Positions 56,449 through 64,000 of a stretch of DNA of 64,000 nt are shown one piece after another. Positions within the stretch are counted from its first letter, which is position 1. Each line of letters begins with the position of its first letter. The stretch spans positions 1 to 64,000 of the forward strand of contig JAEKLF010000034.1 in assembly GCA_019509985.1 (NCBI GenBank). Direction: 5' to 3'. Both the position numbers and the translations under genes were made by a program. The stretch comes from Burkholderiales bacterium (GTDB lineage Bacteria > Pseudomonadota > Gammaproteobacteria > Burkholderiales > Burkholderiaceae_C). The notes below the pieces were generated by a model, which was not told the origin of the DNA, ran no database searches, and saw nothing but the letters and a program-made list of their open reading frames with translations.

Positions 56449-56566
56449 CTCACGCGACTGGCGATCAGGGGCACGAGCTGCCCTGAGGTGGGACACCACC
56501 GGGGAGCGTGAGGCGGTTGTCGTATGCCGCTTTCAGCCGTTCGCCTGGGCAGCCTTGACCTCACGC
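56449..56566 (+). promoter_or_regulatory. ZTP (pfl) riboswitch upstream of glyA
   Basis: The leader shows the conserved ZTP aptamer: CTCACGCGACTGGCG at 56449-56463, GTGGGACACCACCGGGGAGCG ending at 56508 (core CCACCGGGGAGCG), and CCGTTCGCCTGGGCAG at 56538-56552 for the second half. Stem P1 pairs CTCACGC (56449-56455) with GCGTGAG (56506-56512). CTCACGC occurs again at 56560-56566 and can compete for the same strand. The ligand ZMP/ZTP signals low 10-formyl-THF, so glyA is induced when one-carbon units are short. Confidence 0.92.
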
Positions 56567-56617
56567 CAGCTCGTTGGGTGCCAAGGACTTACCGCCTGAC
56601 CTTCGGAAACACCAGCC

Positions 56618-57871
56618 ATGTTTGACCGCAACACCTCCACCCTCGCCCTGGTCGATCCCGATCTCTGGACCGCCGTCCAGAACGAGAACCGCCGCCAGGA
56701 AGACCACATCGAGCTGATCGCCAGCGAGAACTACACCTCGCCGGCCGTCATGCAGGCCCAGGGCAGCCAGCTCACGAACAAGTACGCCGAGGGCTACCCC
56801 GGCAAGCGCTACTACGGCGGCTGCGAGTACGTCGACGTCGTCGAGCAGCTCGCCATCGACCGGGTGAAGCAGCTGTTCGGCGCCGAGTACGCCAACGTGC
56901 AGCCCAACTCCGGCTCTCAGGCCAACCAGGGCGTGTTCTTCGCGCTGCTGCAGCCCGGCGACACCATCATGGGCATGAGCCTGGCCGAAGGCGGCCACCT
57001 GACCCACGGCATGGCCCTGAACATGAGCGGCAAGTGGTTCAACGTCATCAGCTACGGCCTGGATGCCAACGAAGCGATCGATTACGACGCGATGGAAGCC
57101 CTGGCCCGTGAGAAGAAGCCCAAGCTCATCATTGCCGGCGCGTCGGCCTACTCGCTGCGCATCGATTTCGAGCGCTTCGGCCGCATCGCCAAGGAAATCG
57201 GCGCTTACTTCATGGTCGACATGGCCCACTACGCCGGCCTGATCGCCGCGGGCGTGTACCCCAATCCGATGCCGCATGCCGACGTCGTCACGTCCACCAC
57301 GCACAAGAGCCTGCGCGGTCCGCGCGGGGGCATCATCCTGATGAACGACGAGGCGATCGCCAAGAAGATCAACTCGGCCATCTTCCCCGGCATCCAGGGC
57401 GGCCCGCTGATGCACGTCATCGCCGGCAAGGCGGTGGCCTTCAAGGAAGCGCTGACGCCCGAGTTCAAGGCTTACCAGGAACAGGTTGTCAAGAACGCCA
57501 AGGTGCTGGCGCAGACGCTGATCGAGCGCGGCCTGCGCATCGTCTCCGGCGGTACGGAAAGCCACGTGATGCTGGTCGACCTGCGCCCCAAGAACCTGAC
57601 CGGCAAGGAAGCCGAGGCCATCCTGGGCGCTGCCCACATGACCTGCAACAAGAACGGCATTCCCAACGACCCGCAGAAGCCGATGGTCACCAGCGGCATC
57701 CGCCTGGGCACGCCAGCGATGACGACGCGCGGTTTCAAGGAAGAACAGGTCCGCCAGACGGCTCACCTGATCGCCGACGTGCTGGACAAGCCGCACGACG
57801 AGGCCAATCTAGCTGCCGTGCGCGAAAAAGTCGCCGCGCTGACGGCCGCCTTCCCCGTCTACCGCGGCTAA
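56618..57871 (+). CDS. glyA: Serine hydroxymethyltransferase
   Basis: GlyA interconverts serine and glycine with THF, making 5,10-methylene-THF. The 417-residue PLP enzyme keeps [38 protein letters not shown] and the PLP lysine K230 in [15 protein letters not shown]. It starts at ATG 56618 after a long riboswitch leader and is followed by nrdR after 9 bases. With the gcv operon and sdaA it forms the glycine-serine-one-carbon hub of the window, regulated by two different riboswitches. Confidence 0.97.
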   Translation: MFDRNTSTLALVDPDLWTAVQNENRRQEDHIELIASENYTSPAVMQAQGSQLTNKYAEGYPGKRYYGGCEYVDVVEQLAIDRVKQLFGAEYANVQPNSGSQANQGVFFALLQPGDTIMGMSLAEGGHLTHGMALNMSGKWFNVISYGLDANEAIDYDAMEALAREKKPKLIIAGASAYSLRIDFERFGRIAKEIGAYFMVDMAHYAGLIAAGVYPNPMPHADVVTSTTHKSLRGPRGGIILMNDEAIAKKINSAIFPGIQGGPLMHVIAGKAVAFKEALTPEFKAYQEQVVKNAKVLAQTLIERGLRIVSGGTESHVMLVDLRPKNLTGKEAEAILGAAHMTCNKNGIPNDPQKPMVTSGIRLGTPAMTTRGFKEEQVRQTAHLIADVLDKPHDEANLAAVREKVAALTAAFPVYRG

Positions 57872-57880
57872 GCACACGCT

Positions 57881-58324
57881 ATGCGCTGCCCGTTCTGCTC
57901 TCACACCGAGACCCAGGTTGCCGAGACCCGGGAATCGGACGAGGGCGACGTCGTCCGGCGCCGGCGCCGCTGCCTGTCCTGCGACAAGCGCTTCACGACC
58001 TACGAGAGGGCCGACATCGCCCTGCCCTCGGTTGTCAAGAAGGACGGGCGGCGCGCCGATTTCGACGCCGGCAAGCTGCGCGCTTCCATGCAGCTGGCGT
58101 TGCGCAAACGGCCGGTCAGCGTGGAGCAGATTGACGCGGCCATCAACCGCATCGAGGAAAAGCTGCTGGCCAGCGGCGCGCGGGAGATCGCCTCGACGCG
58201 TCTGGGCGAGCTGGTCATGCGCGAACTCAAGCGCATCGACAAGGTGGCTTATGTGCGCTTTGCCTCCGTCTACCGCAGCTTCGAAGACGTCGACGAGTTC
58301 CGCCAGCTGATCCGCGAGATCTGA
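57881..58324 (+). CDS. nrdR: Transcriptional repressor NrdR
   Basis: NrdR represses ribonucleotide reductase genes when dATP is bound. The 147-residue protein has an N-terminal zinc ribbon with C3, C6, C31 and C34 (MRCPFCSH and [14 protein letters not shown]) and a C-terminal ATP-cone domain ([20 protein letters not shown] and onward). ATG 57881 is nine bases after glyA. In many proteobacteria nrdR is directly followed by ribD; here 5.3 kb of pilin genes intervene. Confidence 0.96.
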   Translation: MRCPFCSHTETQVAETRESDEGDVVRRRRRCLSCDKRFTTYERADIALPSVVKKDGRRADFDAGKLRASMQLALRKRPVSVEQIDAAINRIEEKLLASGAREIASTRLGELVMRELKRIDKVAYVRFASVYRSFEDVDEFRQLIREI

Positions 58325-58470
58325 CCGCGGGGTTTCCCTATCCCTCTTCAGGGGGAAGCGCGGGGGATAGCCACCCGCCTCTCCCCCTTCGTTCCGCCTT
58401 TGGAGGGAAAGACGGGCAGCAGGCCGCTTTCTAAAGTTCGTTTCATCAACAACGAACCGAGGGAAGCACC
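58325..58470. other. Intergenic region with palindrome between nrdR and the pilin genes
   Basis: CTATCCC (58338-58344) and GGGATAG (58364-58370) form a 7-bp inverted repeat with a 19-base loop, followed by purine and pyrimidine runs. It may be the 3' end of the glyA-nrdR unit. No convincing T run is present. The first pilin gene has GAGGGAAG before its ATG. Confidence 0.35.
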
Positions 58471-59019
58471 ATGAACCGCACCGCCAACACCCGCCGCAAC
58501 AGCCGTGGTTTCACTCTCGTCGAGCTGTGCGCAGGCGTCGGGATCTGCGCCGCTCTCGTCAGCCAGGCAGTGCCGACCATGGGCAAGATGCAGCAGGAGC
58601 AAAAGCTCCGCGCCAGCGCCGAAACCCTGGCCAGCGACCTGCGCTTTGCCCGCAGCGAAGCGGCCCGGTTGAGCGATTCGGTCTACTTCCGCGTCAGCGG
58701 GAAAGGCGCCAACGCCTGCTACGTGCTGTACATCGGCGTGCGCAACGATTGCGACTGCGCTGGCGGCCAAGCCATCTGCAAGACGTCCAACAGCGCAGTC
58801 ATCAAGACGGAGTGGCTGCCGAACAGCCAGCCGGTGCGCCTGCACAGCAATGCGGAAACGCTGGAATTCCAGCATCGCCAGGGCTTGGTCACCCAAACCG
58901 GCAGCATTGATCTCACGCTGGACAGCGGCCCAGGCATCCGCCAGGTGATCGCCATCACCGGCCGCGTCCGCAGCTGCTACACAGGCGCCAAGCTGGGTGG
59001 CCTGTCGAAGTGCGCCTGA
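58471..59019 (+). CDS. fimT: FimT/GspH-family type IV minor pseudopilin
   Basis: A 182-residue class III-signal pseudopilin. The prepilin peptidase site is after G13 in NSRGFTLVELCAGVGICAAL, with the conserved Glu at +5. The second half has the GspH-like beta domain and four cysteines (ACYVLYIGVRNDCDCAGGQA, RVRSCYTGAK). It is the first of six pilin-type genes. FimT-type minor pilins can bind DNA for natural uptake, so the locus could contribute to transformation; that is inference. A 101-bp gap separates it from the next gene. Confidence 0.85.
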   Translation: MNRTANTRRNSRGFTLVELCAGVGICAALVSQAVPTMGKMQQEQKLRASAETLASDLRFARSEAARLSDSVYFRVSGKGANACYVLYIGVRNDCDCAGGQAICKTSNSAVIKTEWLPNSQPVRLHSNAETLEFQHRQGLVTQTGSIDLTLDSGPGIRQVIAITGRVRSCYTGAKLGGLSKCA

Positions 59020-59120
59020 GCCCCTCGTTCGTGGTGGGCGCCGACCAGCGGTAGTCTTCCAAGGATGAGCGGCAATCCTGTAACCATTCGTCTGAATGCC
59101 TCTGCCGAAAATTACCGCTC

Positions 59121-59588
59121 ATGCGATTCCCGATTCGTCCCGGCCGTGCAGGATTCACGCTCATCGAACTGATGGTCGCTGTCGTGGTTGCGGGCATTCT
59201 GGCCGCGGTGGCTTATCCGGCCATGACCTCGTTCATCCAGCGCAGTCGCCGCGCCGATGCCGCGGCTGTGCTAACGACCGTAGTGCAGGCTCAGGAGCGC
59301 TATCGTTCCAATCACGCCACCTACTCGGACACGATTGGCACCGGAGGGCTTGGCCTCAACAACATTTCCGCGATCTCGCAGCACTATGACGTTAGCTTGA
59401 CGGGTGTTGGGAATCCAGTCAGCTTCGTGTCGGGCTATGTCGTCACGGCAACCGCCAGATCCACCAGCCCTCAGTCCAGGGATTCCGAATGCGCCTCGCT
59501 GAGCATCAAGCTGGAGGGCGCTATGTTTAGCTATTTGTCCGCCAACTCGAGCCAAGCAGACACCTCTTCGCGCTGCTGGAGCCATTGA
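59121..59588 (+). CDS. pilE: PilE-like type IV pilin
   Basis: A 155-residue pilin-like protein with site G11 before FTLIELMVAVVVAGILAAVA, the most consensus-like of the cluster. The helical stalk continues as RSRRADAAAVLTTVVQAQER. C-terminal cysteines (RDSECASL and SSRCWSH) form the expected D-region disulfide. PilE-type minor pilins initiate pilus assembly with PilV, PilW and PilX. The start ATG 59121 has only a weak ribosome binding site. Confidence 0.85.
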   Translation: MRFPIRPGRAGFTLIELMVAVVVAGILAAVAYPAMTSFIQRSRRADAAAVLTTVVQAQERYRSNHATYSDTIGTGGLGLNNISAISQHYDVSLTGVGNPVSFVSGYVVTATARSTSPQSRDSECASLSIKLEGAMFSYLSANSSQADTSSRCWSH

Positions 59589-59589
59589 G

Positions 59590-60177
59590 ATGAGGCGCTT
59601 TCAATCCCTCTGCTCAAGCGCCGGCGTCACACTGATTGAAATGTTAGTGGGTGTCGCCGTGCTTGGCGTGATTCTGGCAGTCGCCACGCCATCGCTGTCC
59701 AGTTTCATGGAGCGCCGTCGTGTCGTCGCAGCCGCGGGTGAGGTGGCCAACATGTTCGCTTTCGCCAGGTCAGAAGCCAATGTCGTGGACGACACCCTGA
59801 ACATGCATATGGAGCCCGTGCCCGACAGCGTCGGCAAATTCAGCTGCATTCGCATCAGCGTCTTTAGCGTTACCGACACCTGCGGATGCAATCGTGCGTT
59901 GGACCAAGTCTGCAGTTTTGGCGGCGGTCATTTGCTGCGCGAATATGTACTGCCTCGGGACACTTCGGTCCGCTTTGACGCCTCGGGCACCTGGGGGTTT
60001 TCTGGCGCCGTAGTGGCTTTCAAGCGCGACAGGCATTTCACCGACGTCAAGAACGTTCGAGTTACCGTGACGGGGATACGGACGGGAGCGAAATTGCGCG
60101 TTGAGTACAACAACGTCGGCCGGGTACGTATCTGCTCTCCCGACGGCAACTTCAGCGGATATCCGACATGCGGATGA
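59590..60177 (+). CDS. Second FimT/GspH-family minor pseudopilin
   Basis: A 195-residue protein starting one base after the pilE stop. The cleavage site is after G12 in SSAGVTLIEMLVGVAVLGVI; position +1 is Val instead of Phe, an accepted but less usual residue. FARSEANVVDDTLNM and GTWGFSGAVVAFK fit GspH/FimT. Six cysteines are spread over the C-terminal domain. It overlaps pilW by 10 bases. Having two FimT-type proteins in one cluster is uncommon. Confidence 0.83.
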   Translation: MRRFQSLCSSAGVTLIEMLVGVAVLGVILAVATPSLSSFMERRRVVAAAGEVANMFAFARSEANVVDDTLNMHMEPVPDSVGKFSCIRISVFSVTDTCGCNRALDQVCSFGGGHLLREYVLPRDTSVRFDASGTWGFSGAVVAFKRDRHFTDVKNVRVTVTGIRTGAKLRVEYNNVGRVRICSPDGNFSGYPTCG

Positions 60178-60932
60178 CCTGTACTGGTAAGCATCAGCGC
60201 GGTCTCGGCCTGGTCGAGCTGATGGTGGGCATCACCATCGGCCTGATCGTCGCGGCCGGCGCCTCCATGGTTGCGGTCAACCAGATCAACGAACATCGCC
60301 GGCTGATGCTTGAGACGCAGCTCCAACAGGACTTGCGAACGGCCGCGGACTTGCTGCAACAGGATCTACGCCGCGCCGGTTTTCGGGGCAATGGCGAATA
60401 CAGCGTCTGGTCGCCGCCGGCGGCCGTGGGGTCGCTCGACGAGAAGCCCGCGCGATTGGCGTCCGCCAGCCCTTACGCCCAGTTCACCAGCACCGATACC
60501 GACGACATCCGCTCGTTGAGCTATAGCTATGCGCGAGCCCTCGGCGGCGGCCTGTACACCAACGGCAGCACGCCGCAAGACAACGAGTATTTCGGCTTCA
60601 AGTGGGACAAGGGCACCCACGTGCTCTACATCCAGTTGGGGCGGACCGCGGGCCAGCCCAATTGGCAACCGATCACGGACCCCGACGTCGTCACGATCAC
60701 GGACTTCAAGATCGACGTCAACACGCAGAGCACCGACATGGGCGGCTTCTGCGACAAGCCCTGCAATCCAGCCGCTACCGGTGCGGCGGCGCCTGTGTGT
60801 CCGACGCTGGATATACGTGAGGTCAGTTTCACGATCACGGCCCAGGCCAGCAAGGACGCCAATGTGAGGCGCACGCTGAGCGGCGCGGAACGCGTGCATG
60901 CCGATGCGGTCACGGGAGCATGTCCGTCATGA
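60168..60932 (+). CDS. pilW: Type IV pilus minor pilin PilW
   Basis: A 254-residue PilW-type protein. The signal is QRGLGLVELMVGITIGLIVA with cleavage after G12. The next segment, LETQLQQDLRTAADLLQQDL and RRAGFRGN, is the PilW hallmark. The C-terminal domain contains a cysteine-rich patch (GGFCDKPCNP). PilW is a core part of the pilus tip initiation complex. It overlaps fimT2 and pilX, so translation is coupled. Confidence 0.88.
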   Translation: MRMTCTGKHQRGLGLVELMVGITIGLIVAAGASMVAVNQINEHRRLMLETQLQQDLRTAADLLQQDLRRAGFRGNGEYSVWSPPAAVGSLDEKPARLASASPYAQFTSTDTDDIRSLSYSYARALGGGLYTNGSTPQDNEYFGFKWDKGTHVLYIQLGRTAGQPNWQPITDPDVVTITDFKIDVNTQSTDMGGFCDKPCNPAATGAAAPVCPTLDIREVSFTITAQASKDANVRRTLSGAERVHADAVTGACPS

Positions 60933-62239
60933 AGCCGCGCTTGCCACAGAAGCTGCTCCGCCAGCGGGGTGCGGCGACGCTGGTCGTCGTCATGGTGCTG
61001 TTCCTGGTGATGGCATTGCTGGCGGCCTATGCCAACCGAAGCATGCTGTTCGAGCAGCGCATGGCGGCTTCGTATTCCCGCGCCAGCCTGGCCCAGGAGG
61101 CTGCAGAAGGCGGTGTCGAATGGTCGCTCGCGCAACTCAACGGCACCGCGATTGATGCGGCCTGCAAGCCGATCGCCACCGGCGGGCAGCGCTTTGCAGA
61201 TCGATATCTGCAAATCAACGCGTCCGATCGCAGCATCACGCCCAAGTCGGCCGACGTGAATGGAATCATCGATTGCGCGCACGACAGCGCCAACGCGGGC
61301 TGGGCCTGTCGTTGCCCTACGGCGGACACTGCGCACAGCCGTTCGACGGCGATCACCGATGCACAGCCGTCACCAAGCTTCAATATCAAGATGTCGGCGG
61401 GCTCGCGTGGCGGCACGCTGATGTTGAAGGTATTGGGCTGCACGGACAGCGTCCCGGACAACTGCGCAGGTACCAATGCCACGCTGGCCATCAGCCAGTC
61501 CATGTTCGCCAAGACCGATGTCAGCGCGCTGATCGGTCTGGTGGCCGCCGTGCGCAGCCCACCGGCCGCGCCCCTGGTGGTCCGGGGTGACATCAATTCG
61601 ACCGGTGCCGGTCTGGGCCTGCACAACACCGACCCGCGCTCCGCCGGCATGCTGGCCATGTTGGGCGGTTCCTGGACCCCGGGCATGGGGAGGGTCGACG
61701 CGCGACTGGAAAGCAATCCTGGAACACCGTCGAGCCAGGTCCTGATGCAGACCGACGCAACGCTCGCGGCGGCCACCGCGCAGGATGTGTTCAAGATGTT
61801 CATGGGTATCAGCGTCGGCAGCTATCCGCAGCATCCGTCGCTGCGGAAGGTGACCTGCGCCGCCGACTGTTCCGTGGCGCTGGAGGATGCTTACAAGGCC
61901 GGCAAGCGCATCCTGTGGGTCGAGGGCCCCATGGCGATCAACAGCAGCAAGGTGCTCGGCAGCGTCGATGACCCGATGCTCGTCATCGCAACCGGAGCTG
62001 TGGCGCTAGCGGGCTCCTTCCAACTCAACGGCATGCTGGTCTCGCTGGGCGATCTGGGCTGGGTCAATGCTGCCGGCACGGCCCCACGCATCAACGGCAT
62101 CGTGCTGGTCGGCGGCAGCATGCAGACCACGGGGGCTGTGGATATCGTCTACCAGCAATCCGTGGCAGACCAGCTCCGCAACCGCATGGGCAGCTACGTG
62201 CGGGTGCCCGGCGGCTGGATCGACATGGAAGTCAAATGA
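60920..62239 (+). CDS. pilX: PilX-like minor pilin
   Basis: A 439-residue protein with a PilX N-terminal segment: RQRGAATLVVVMVLFLVMAL and ANRSMLFEQRMAASYSRASL, then AQEAAEGGVEWSLAQL. It lacks the canonical G|FTLIE motif, as PilX family members do. The C-terminal 350 residues are far longer than usual PilX and carry internal glycine-rich turns. The first ATG is 60920; a second at 60929 has better spacing to GGGAG and may be the real start. It overlaps pilW by 13 bases. Confidence 0.82.
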   Translation: MSVMKPRLPQKLLRQRGAATLVVVMVLFLVMALLAAYANRSMLFEQRMAASYSRASLAQEAAEGGVEWSLAQLNGTAIDAACKPIATGGQRFADRYLQINASDRSITPKSADVNGIIDCAHDSANAGWACRCPTADTAHSRSTAITDAQPSPSFNIKMSAGSRGGTLMLKVLGCTDSVPDNCAGTNATLAISQSMFAKTDVSALIGLVAAVRSPPAAPLVVRGDINSTGAGLGLHNTDPRSAGMLAMLGGSWTPGMGRVDARLESNPGTPSSQVLMQTDATLAAATAQDVFKMFMGISVGSYPQHPSLRKVTCAADCSVALEDAYKAGKRILWVEGPMAINSSKVLGSVDDPMLVIATGAVALAGSFQLNGMLVSLGDLGWVNAAGTAPRINGIVLVGGSMQTTGAVDIVYQQSVADQLRNRMGSYVRVPGGWIDMEVK

Positions 62240-62249
62240 GCCAGAGGTG

Positions 62250-63578
62250 ATGATGCGCACACAAATTCACCTTCCGCTCGGCCGCCGATCCCAGCGCGGC
62301 GCCACCCTCATCGAAGCCTTGGTGGCGTTGATGGTGATGTCCTTCGGCATGGTGGCGCTGGTAGGGCTGATGGGCAATCTGCGCCGCAGCAGCGACGTGG
62401 CCAAGCAGCGCAGCGAAGCGATGCGACAGGGCCAGGCCGAATTGGGGGCCTTGCGCTCTTTCTCGATCTTGAAAAAGCCGGCTGGATCGACGCAGCCAGA
62501 CTACGACACCGATCTCTTCGACGTGGTTGCGGCGCGCTCGATTTCCGGTGAGAACGACAACACCACGTTCGTCCTTTCGCGGACGGTGACTCCCTTGGTG
62601 AAAAACCTGACTGAGCCCCAGGCCCGGACCGTATCGGTCAACGTGGCCTGGACGGACCGTGCCGGCGTCGCCGACAGCGTGACCCTCAACACCGTCATCT
62701 CGCGCACCGATCCCAGCTTCTCGGGCGCCTTGGGCGTCACGCCACCCACCAACGGCATCCGTCTGCCGGATGGCCGCAATCCCGTCATTCCGACGGGTGC
62801 GAAAAATCTGAACAACGGCTCAAGTGCGTTCCGGCCCAGCGGCGGCAGCGCCACGGTCTGGGTGTTCAACAACGTCACTGGCGTCATCACCGGCAAATGT
62901 TCGATCGACACCGGCACGGCAGTTACCTCGCTGACACCTGGCGACGTTGAGTCCTGCAAGAACAACACGGTGGGCTATCTGGTGAGCGGCACGGTCCGCT
63001 TCTCCAGCACCAGCCCGGCCAACCCCTCGGCACCTGAGGCCACGGCCCAGCCGCTGTCCGTCTACCTGTCCCTGACGCCCAGCCAGTTCTCGATCAAGAG
63101 CGGTGGCGCCGACGTTCTCGCATCCGGCGGCGCCTATCCAATATCGCCGAACTATGAATGCTTCAATGACTCGTCGACCACACCCGCCCAGGCCTTCGTC
63201 AACTACAACTGCATCGTCTATCCCAACACCCAATCGCCGCCCAACTGGTGGGGCCAGGTGCTGTTGAGCGGCCTGGATCTAGGCACAACGGCCGCCCAAT
63301 ACAAGGTCTGCCGCTACAGCGCCGACTACAACGGCAACGGTTATACCTATGTTGCCAATGCGACGAGCGGCTATGACTATCTCAATGGCAGCGTGGCCCG
63401 CAAATTCCTGATCGACAACGAAGAGCACCCGGCTGTTTATCAAGGCGTCAGCTACTCGCTGGCCCGGCAGAACTTCCTGGTCGTTCGCGGTGACGTCAGT
63501 TGCCCGGCAGCGTCTCCGCCCGATCCCAGCACCGGGATATTCGTCGACTACTCGACCATCCAGCTCCAGCCGTCCTGA
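62250..63578 (+). CDS. pilV: PilV-like minor pilin with a large C-terminal domain
   Basis: The prepilin site is after G17 in RRSQRGATLIEALVALMVMS, followed by a PilV-type start (GMVALVGLMGNLRRSSDVA). The protein has 442 residues, far more than the about 130-200 of ordinary PilV. The extra C-terminal part has repeated polar, Ser/Thr-rich beta-like sequence and three or more cysteine pairs (YECFNDSST, NYNCIVY, YKVCRYSAD). It might serve as the exposed tip or adhesin, since no PilY1 gene is present here. ATG 62250 has AGAGG upstream. Confidence 0.78.
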   Translation: MMRTQIHLPLGRRSQRGATLIEALVALMVMSFGMVALVGLMGNLRRSSDVAKQRSEAMRQGQAELGALRSFSILKKPAGSTQPDYDTDLFDVVAARSISGENDNTTFVLSRTVTPLVKNLTEPQARTVSVNVAWTDRAGVADSVTLNTVISRTDPSFSGALGVTPPTNGIRLPDGRNPVIPTGAKNLNNGSSAFRPSGGSATVWVFNNVTGVITGKCSIDTGTAVTSLTPGDVESCKNNTVGYLVSGTVRFSSTSPANPSAPEATAQPLSVYLSLTPSQFSIKSGGADVLASGGAYPISPNYECFNDSSTTPAQAFVNYNCIVYPNTQSPPNWWGQVLLSGLDLGTTAAQYKVCRYSADYNGNGYTYVANATSGYDYLNGSVARKFLIDNEEHPAVYQGVSYSLARQNFLVVRGDVSCPAASPPDPSTGIFVDYSTIQLQPS

Positions 63579-63601
63579 GCACTGCTAGCTAGACTCGGCG
63601 G

Positions 63602-64000
63602 ATGCCGTCTCCCGACATCTCCGCTGCGCTGCATCAAGCCCTGGCACTTGCCGAACAGGCCGTCGGTCTGACCGACCCCAACCCGCGCGTCGGCTGCGTC
63701 ATCCTCGCGGCGGACGGTCGTCTGCTCGGCAGCGGCCATACGCAAGCGGCCGGCCATGCGCATGCCGAAGTCATGGCACTGCATGACGCCGCGGCCCGTG
63801 GCCACGACGTGCGTGGCGCCACGGCCTTCGTCACGCTGGAGCCCTGCTCCCACCACGGCCGCACGCCGCCCTGCTGCGACGCCCTGATGGCCGCCGGCAT
63901 CGCGCGCGTCGTCGCGGCTGTCGAAGACCCCAATCCGCAGGTCGCGGGCCGTGGTCTGGCGAGGCTGAAAGCCGCCGGCATCCAGGTCGAACTGGCCGAG
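63602..64000 (+). CDS. ribD: Riboflavin biosynthesis deaminase/reductase RibD (cut by the right edge)
   Basis: The visible 133 residues are the N-terminal pyrimidine deaminase domain. The zinc site is complete: H54 and E56 in GHAHAEVMALHDA, C82 and C91 in PCSHHGRTPPCCDAL. ALHQALALAEQAVGLTDPNPRVG is the typical start. RibD deaminates and reduces the pyrimidine intermediate of riboflavin synthesis. The C-terminal reductase domain lies beyond the window. The order glyA-nrdR-(pilins)-ribD suggests the pilins were inserted into an ancestral nrdR-ribD junction. Confidence 0.9.
   Translation, partial: MPSPDISAALHQALALAEQAVGLTDPNPRVGCVILAADGRLLGSGHTQAAGHAHAEVMALHDAAARGHDVRGATAFVTLEPCSHHGRTPPCCDALMAAGIARVVAAVEDPNPQVAGRGLARLKAAGIQVELAE

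Overview
The window is a gene-dense chromosomal segment with about 70% GC codon third positions and long antisense open frames. Gene content and protein style (thiC-thiO-thiS-thiG order, glyA-nrdR...ribD order, DUF3299 ABC cluster, LuxR-type regulators, ZTP riboswitch before glyA) point to a betaproteobacterium of the order Burkholderiales, probably near Roseateles, Rubrivivax or Leptothrix. The genus is inference. I found no tRNA, rRNA, CRISPR array or intact mobile element; one IS30 transposase remnant lies at 1962-2223.

Layout. 1-4677: a left-truncated Cache/HAMP/PAS sensor kinase, the IS30 scar, and a LysR regulator divergent from an MFS exporter. 4710-10335: a complete thiamine operon led by a TPP riboswitch (thiC, thiO, thiS, thiG and a ThiD-ThiE fusion) with every junction overlapping. 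10524-19405: a frameshifted small exported protein, then a leftward block of phosphoglucomutase, a proline-rich repeat membrane protein, a lipoprotein polysaccharide deacetylase, a PAS-GGDEF diguanylate cyclase and an NRDE protein. 19502-25822: a glycine-riboswitch operon gcvT-gcvH-gcvP-(82-aa membrane protein)-sdaA that converts glycine to serine-level one-carbon units and serine to pyruvate. 25839-36970: an MFS protein, a TolB-propeller/amidohydrolase fusion, a frameshifted SARP-type regulator, overlapping lpxL-lpxO for lipid A acylation and hydroxylation, a GFA protein and a dihydrolipoyl-dehydrogenase-like enzyme. 37084-38542: xthA and a CAT-family acetyltransferase.

38584-40448 is the most unusual region. 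A LuxR-type regulator has three altered ligand-pocket aromatics and no luxI partner nearby. It is divergent from a DUF4902-like gene, and is followed by two palindromes, an 18-codon ORF with a very strong ribosome binding site, a 127-aa protein whose C-terminal half resembles the RNA polymerase alpha C-terminal domain, and a clear terminator. I regard this as the best candidate for an undescribed signalling or regulatory module.

40526-53664: a thioesterase, a leftward Entner-Doudoroff pair edd-eda with a MOSC gene, chaC, a MobA-like nucleotidyltransferase divergent from pdxH, and a leftward DUF748-msrA-ABC ATPase-permease-DUF3299 run whose permease is rich in histidine, suggesting metal handling. 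The edd-eda gap and the ATPase-permease gap carry related copies of a palindromic repeat. 53828-64000: ubiD, a lytic transglycosylase, a ZTP riboswitch with glyA and nrdR, a six-gene type IV minor pilin island, and the start of ribD at the right edge.

Three riboswitches (TPP, glycine, ZTP) control linked parts of glycine, one-carbon and thiamine metabolism. ThiO also uses glycine, so glycine status touches all three units.
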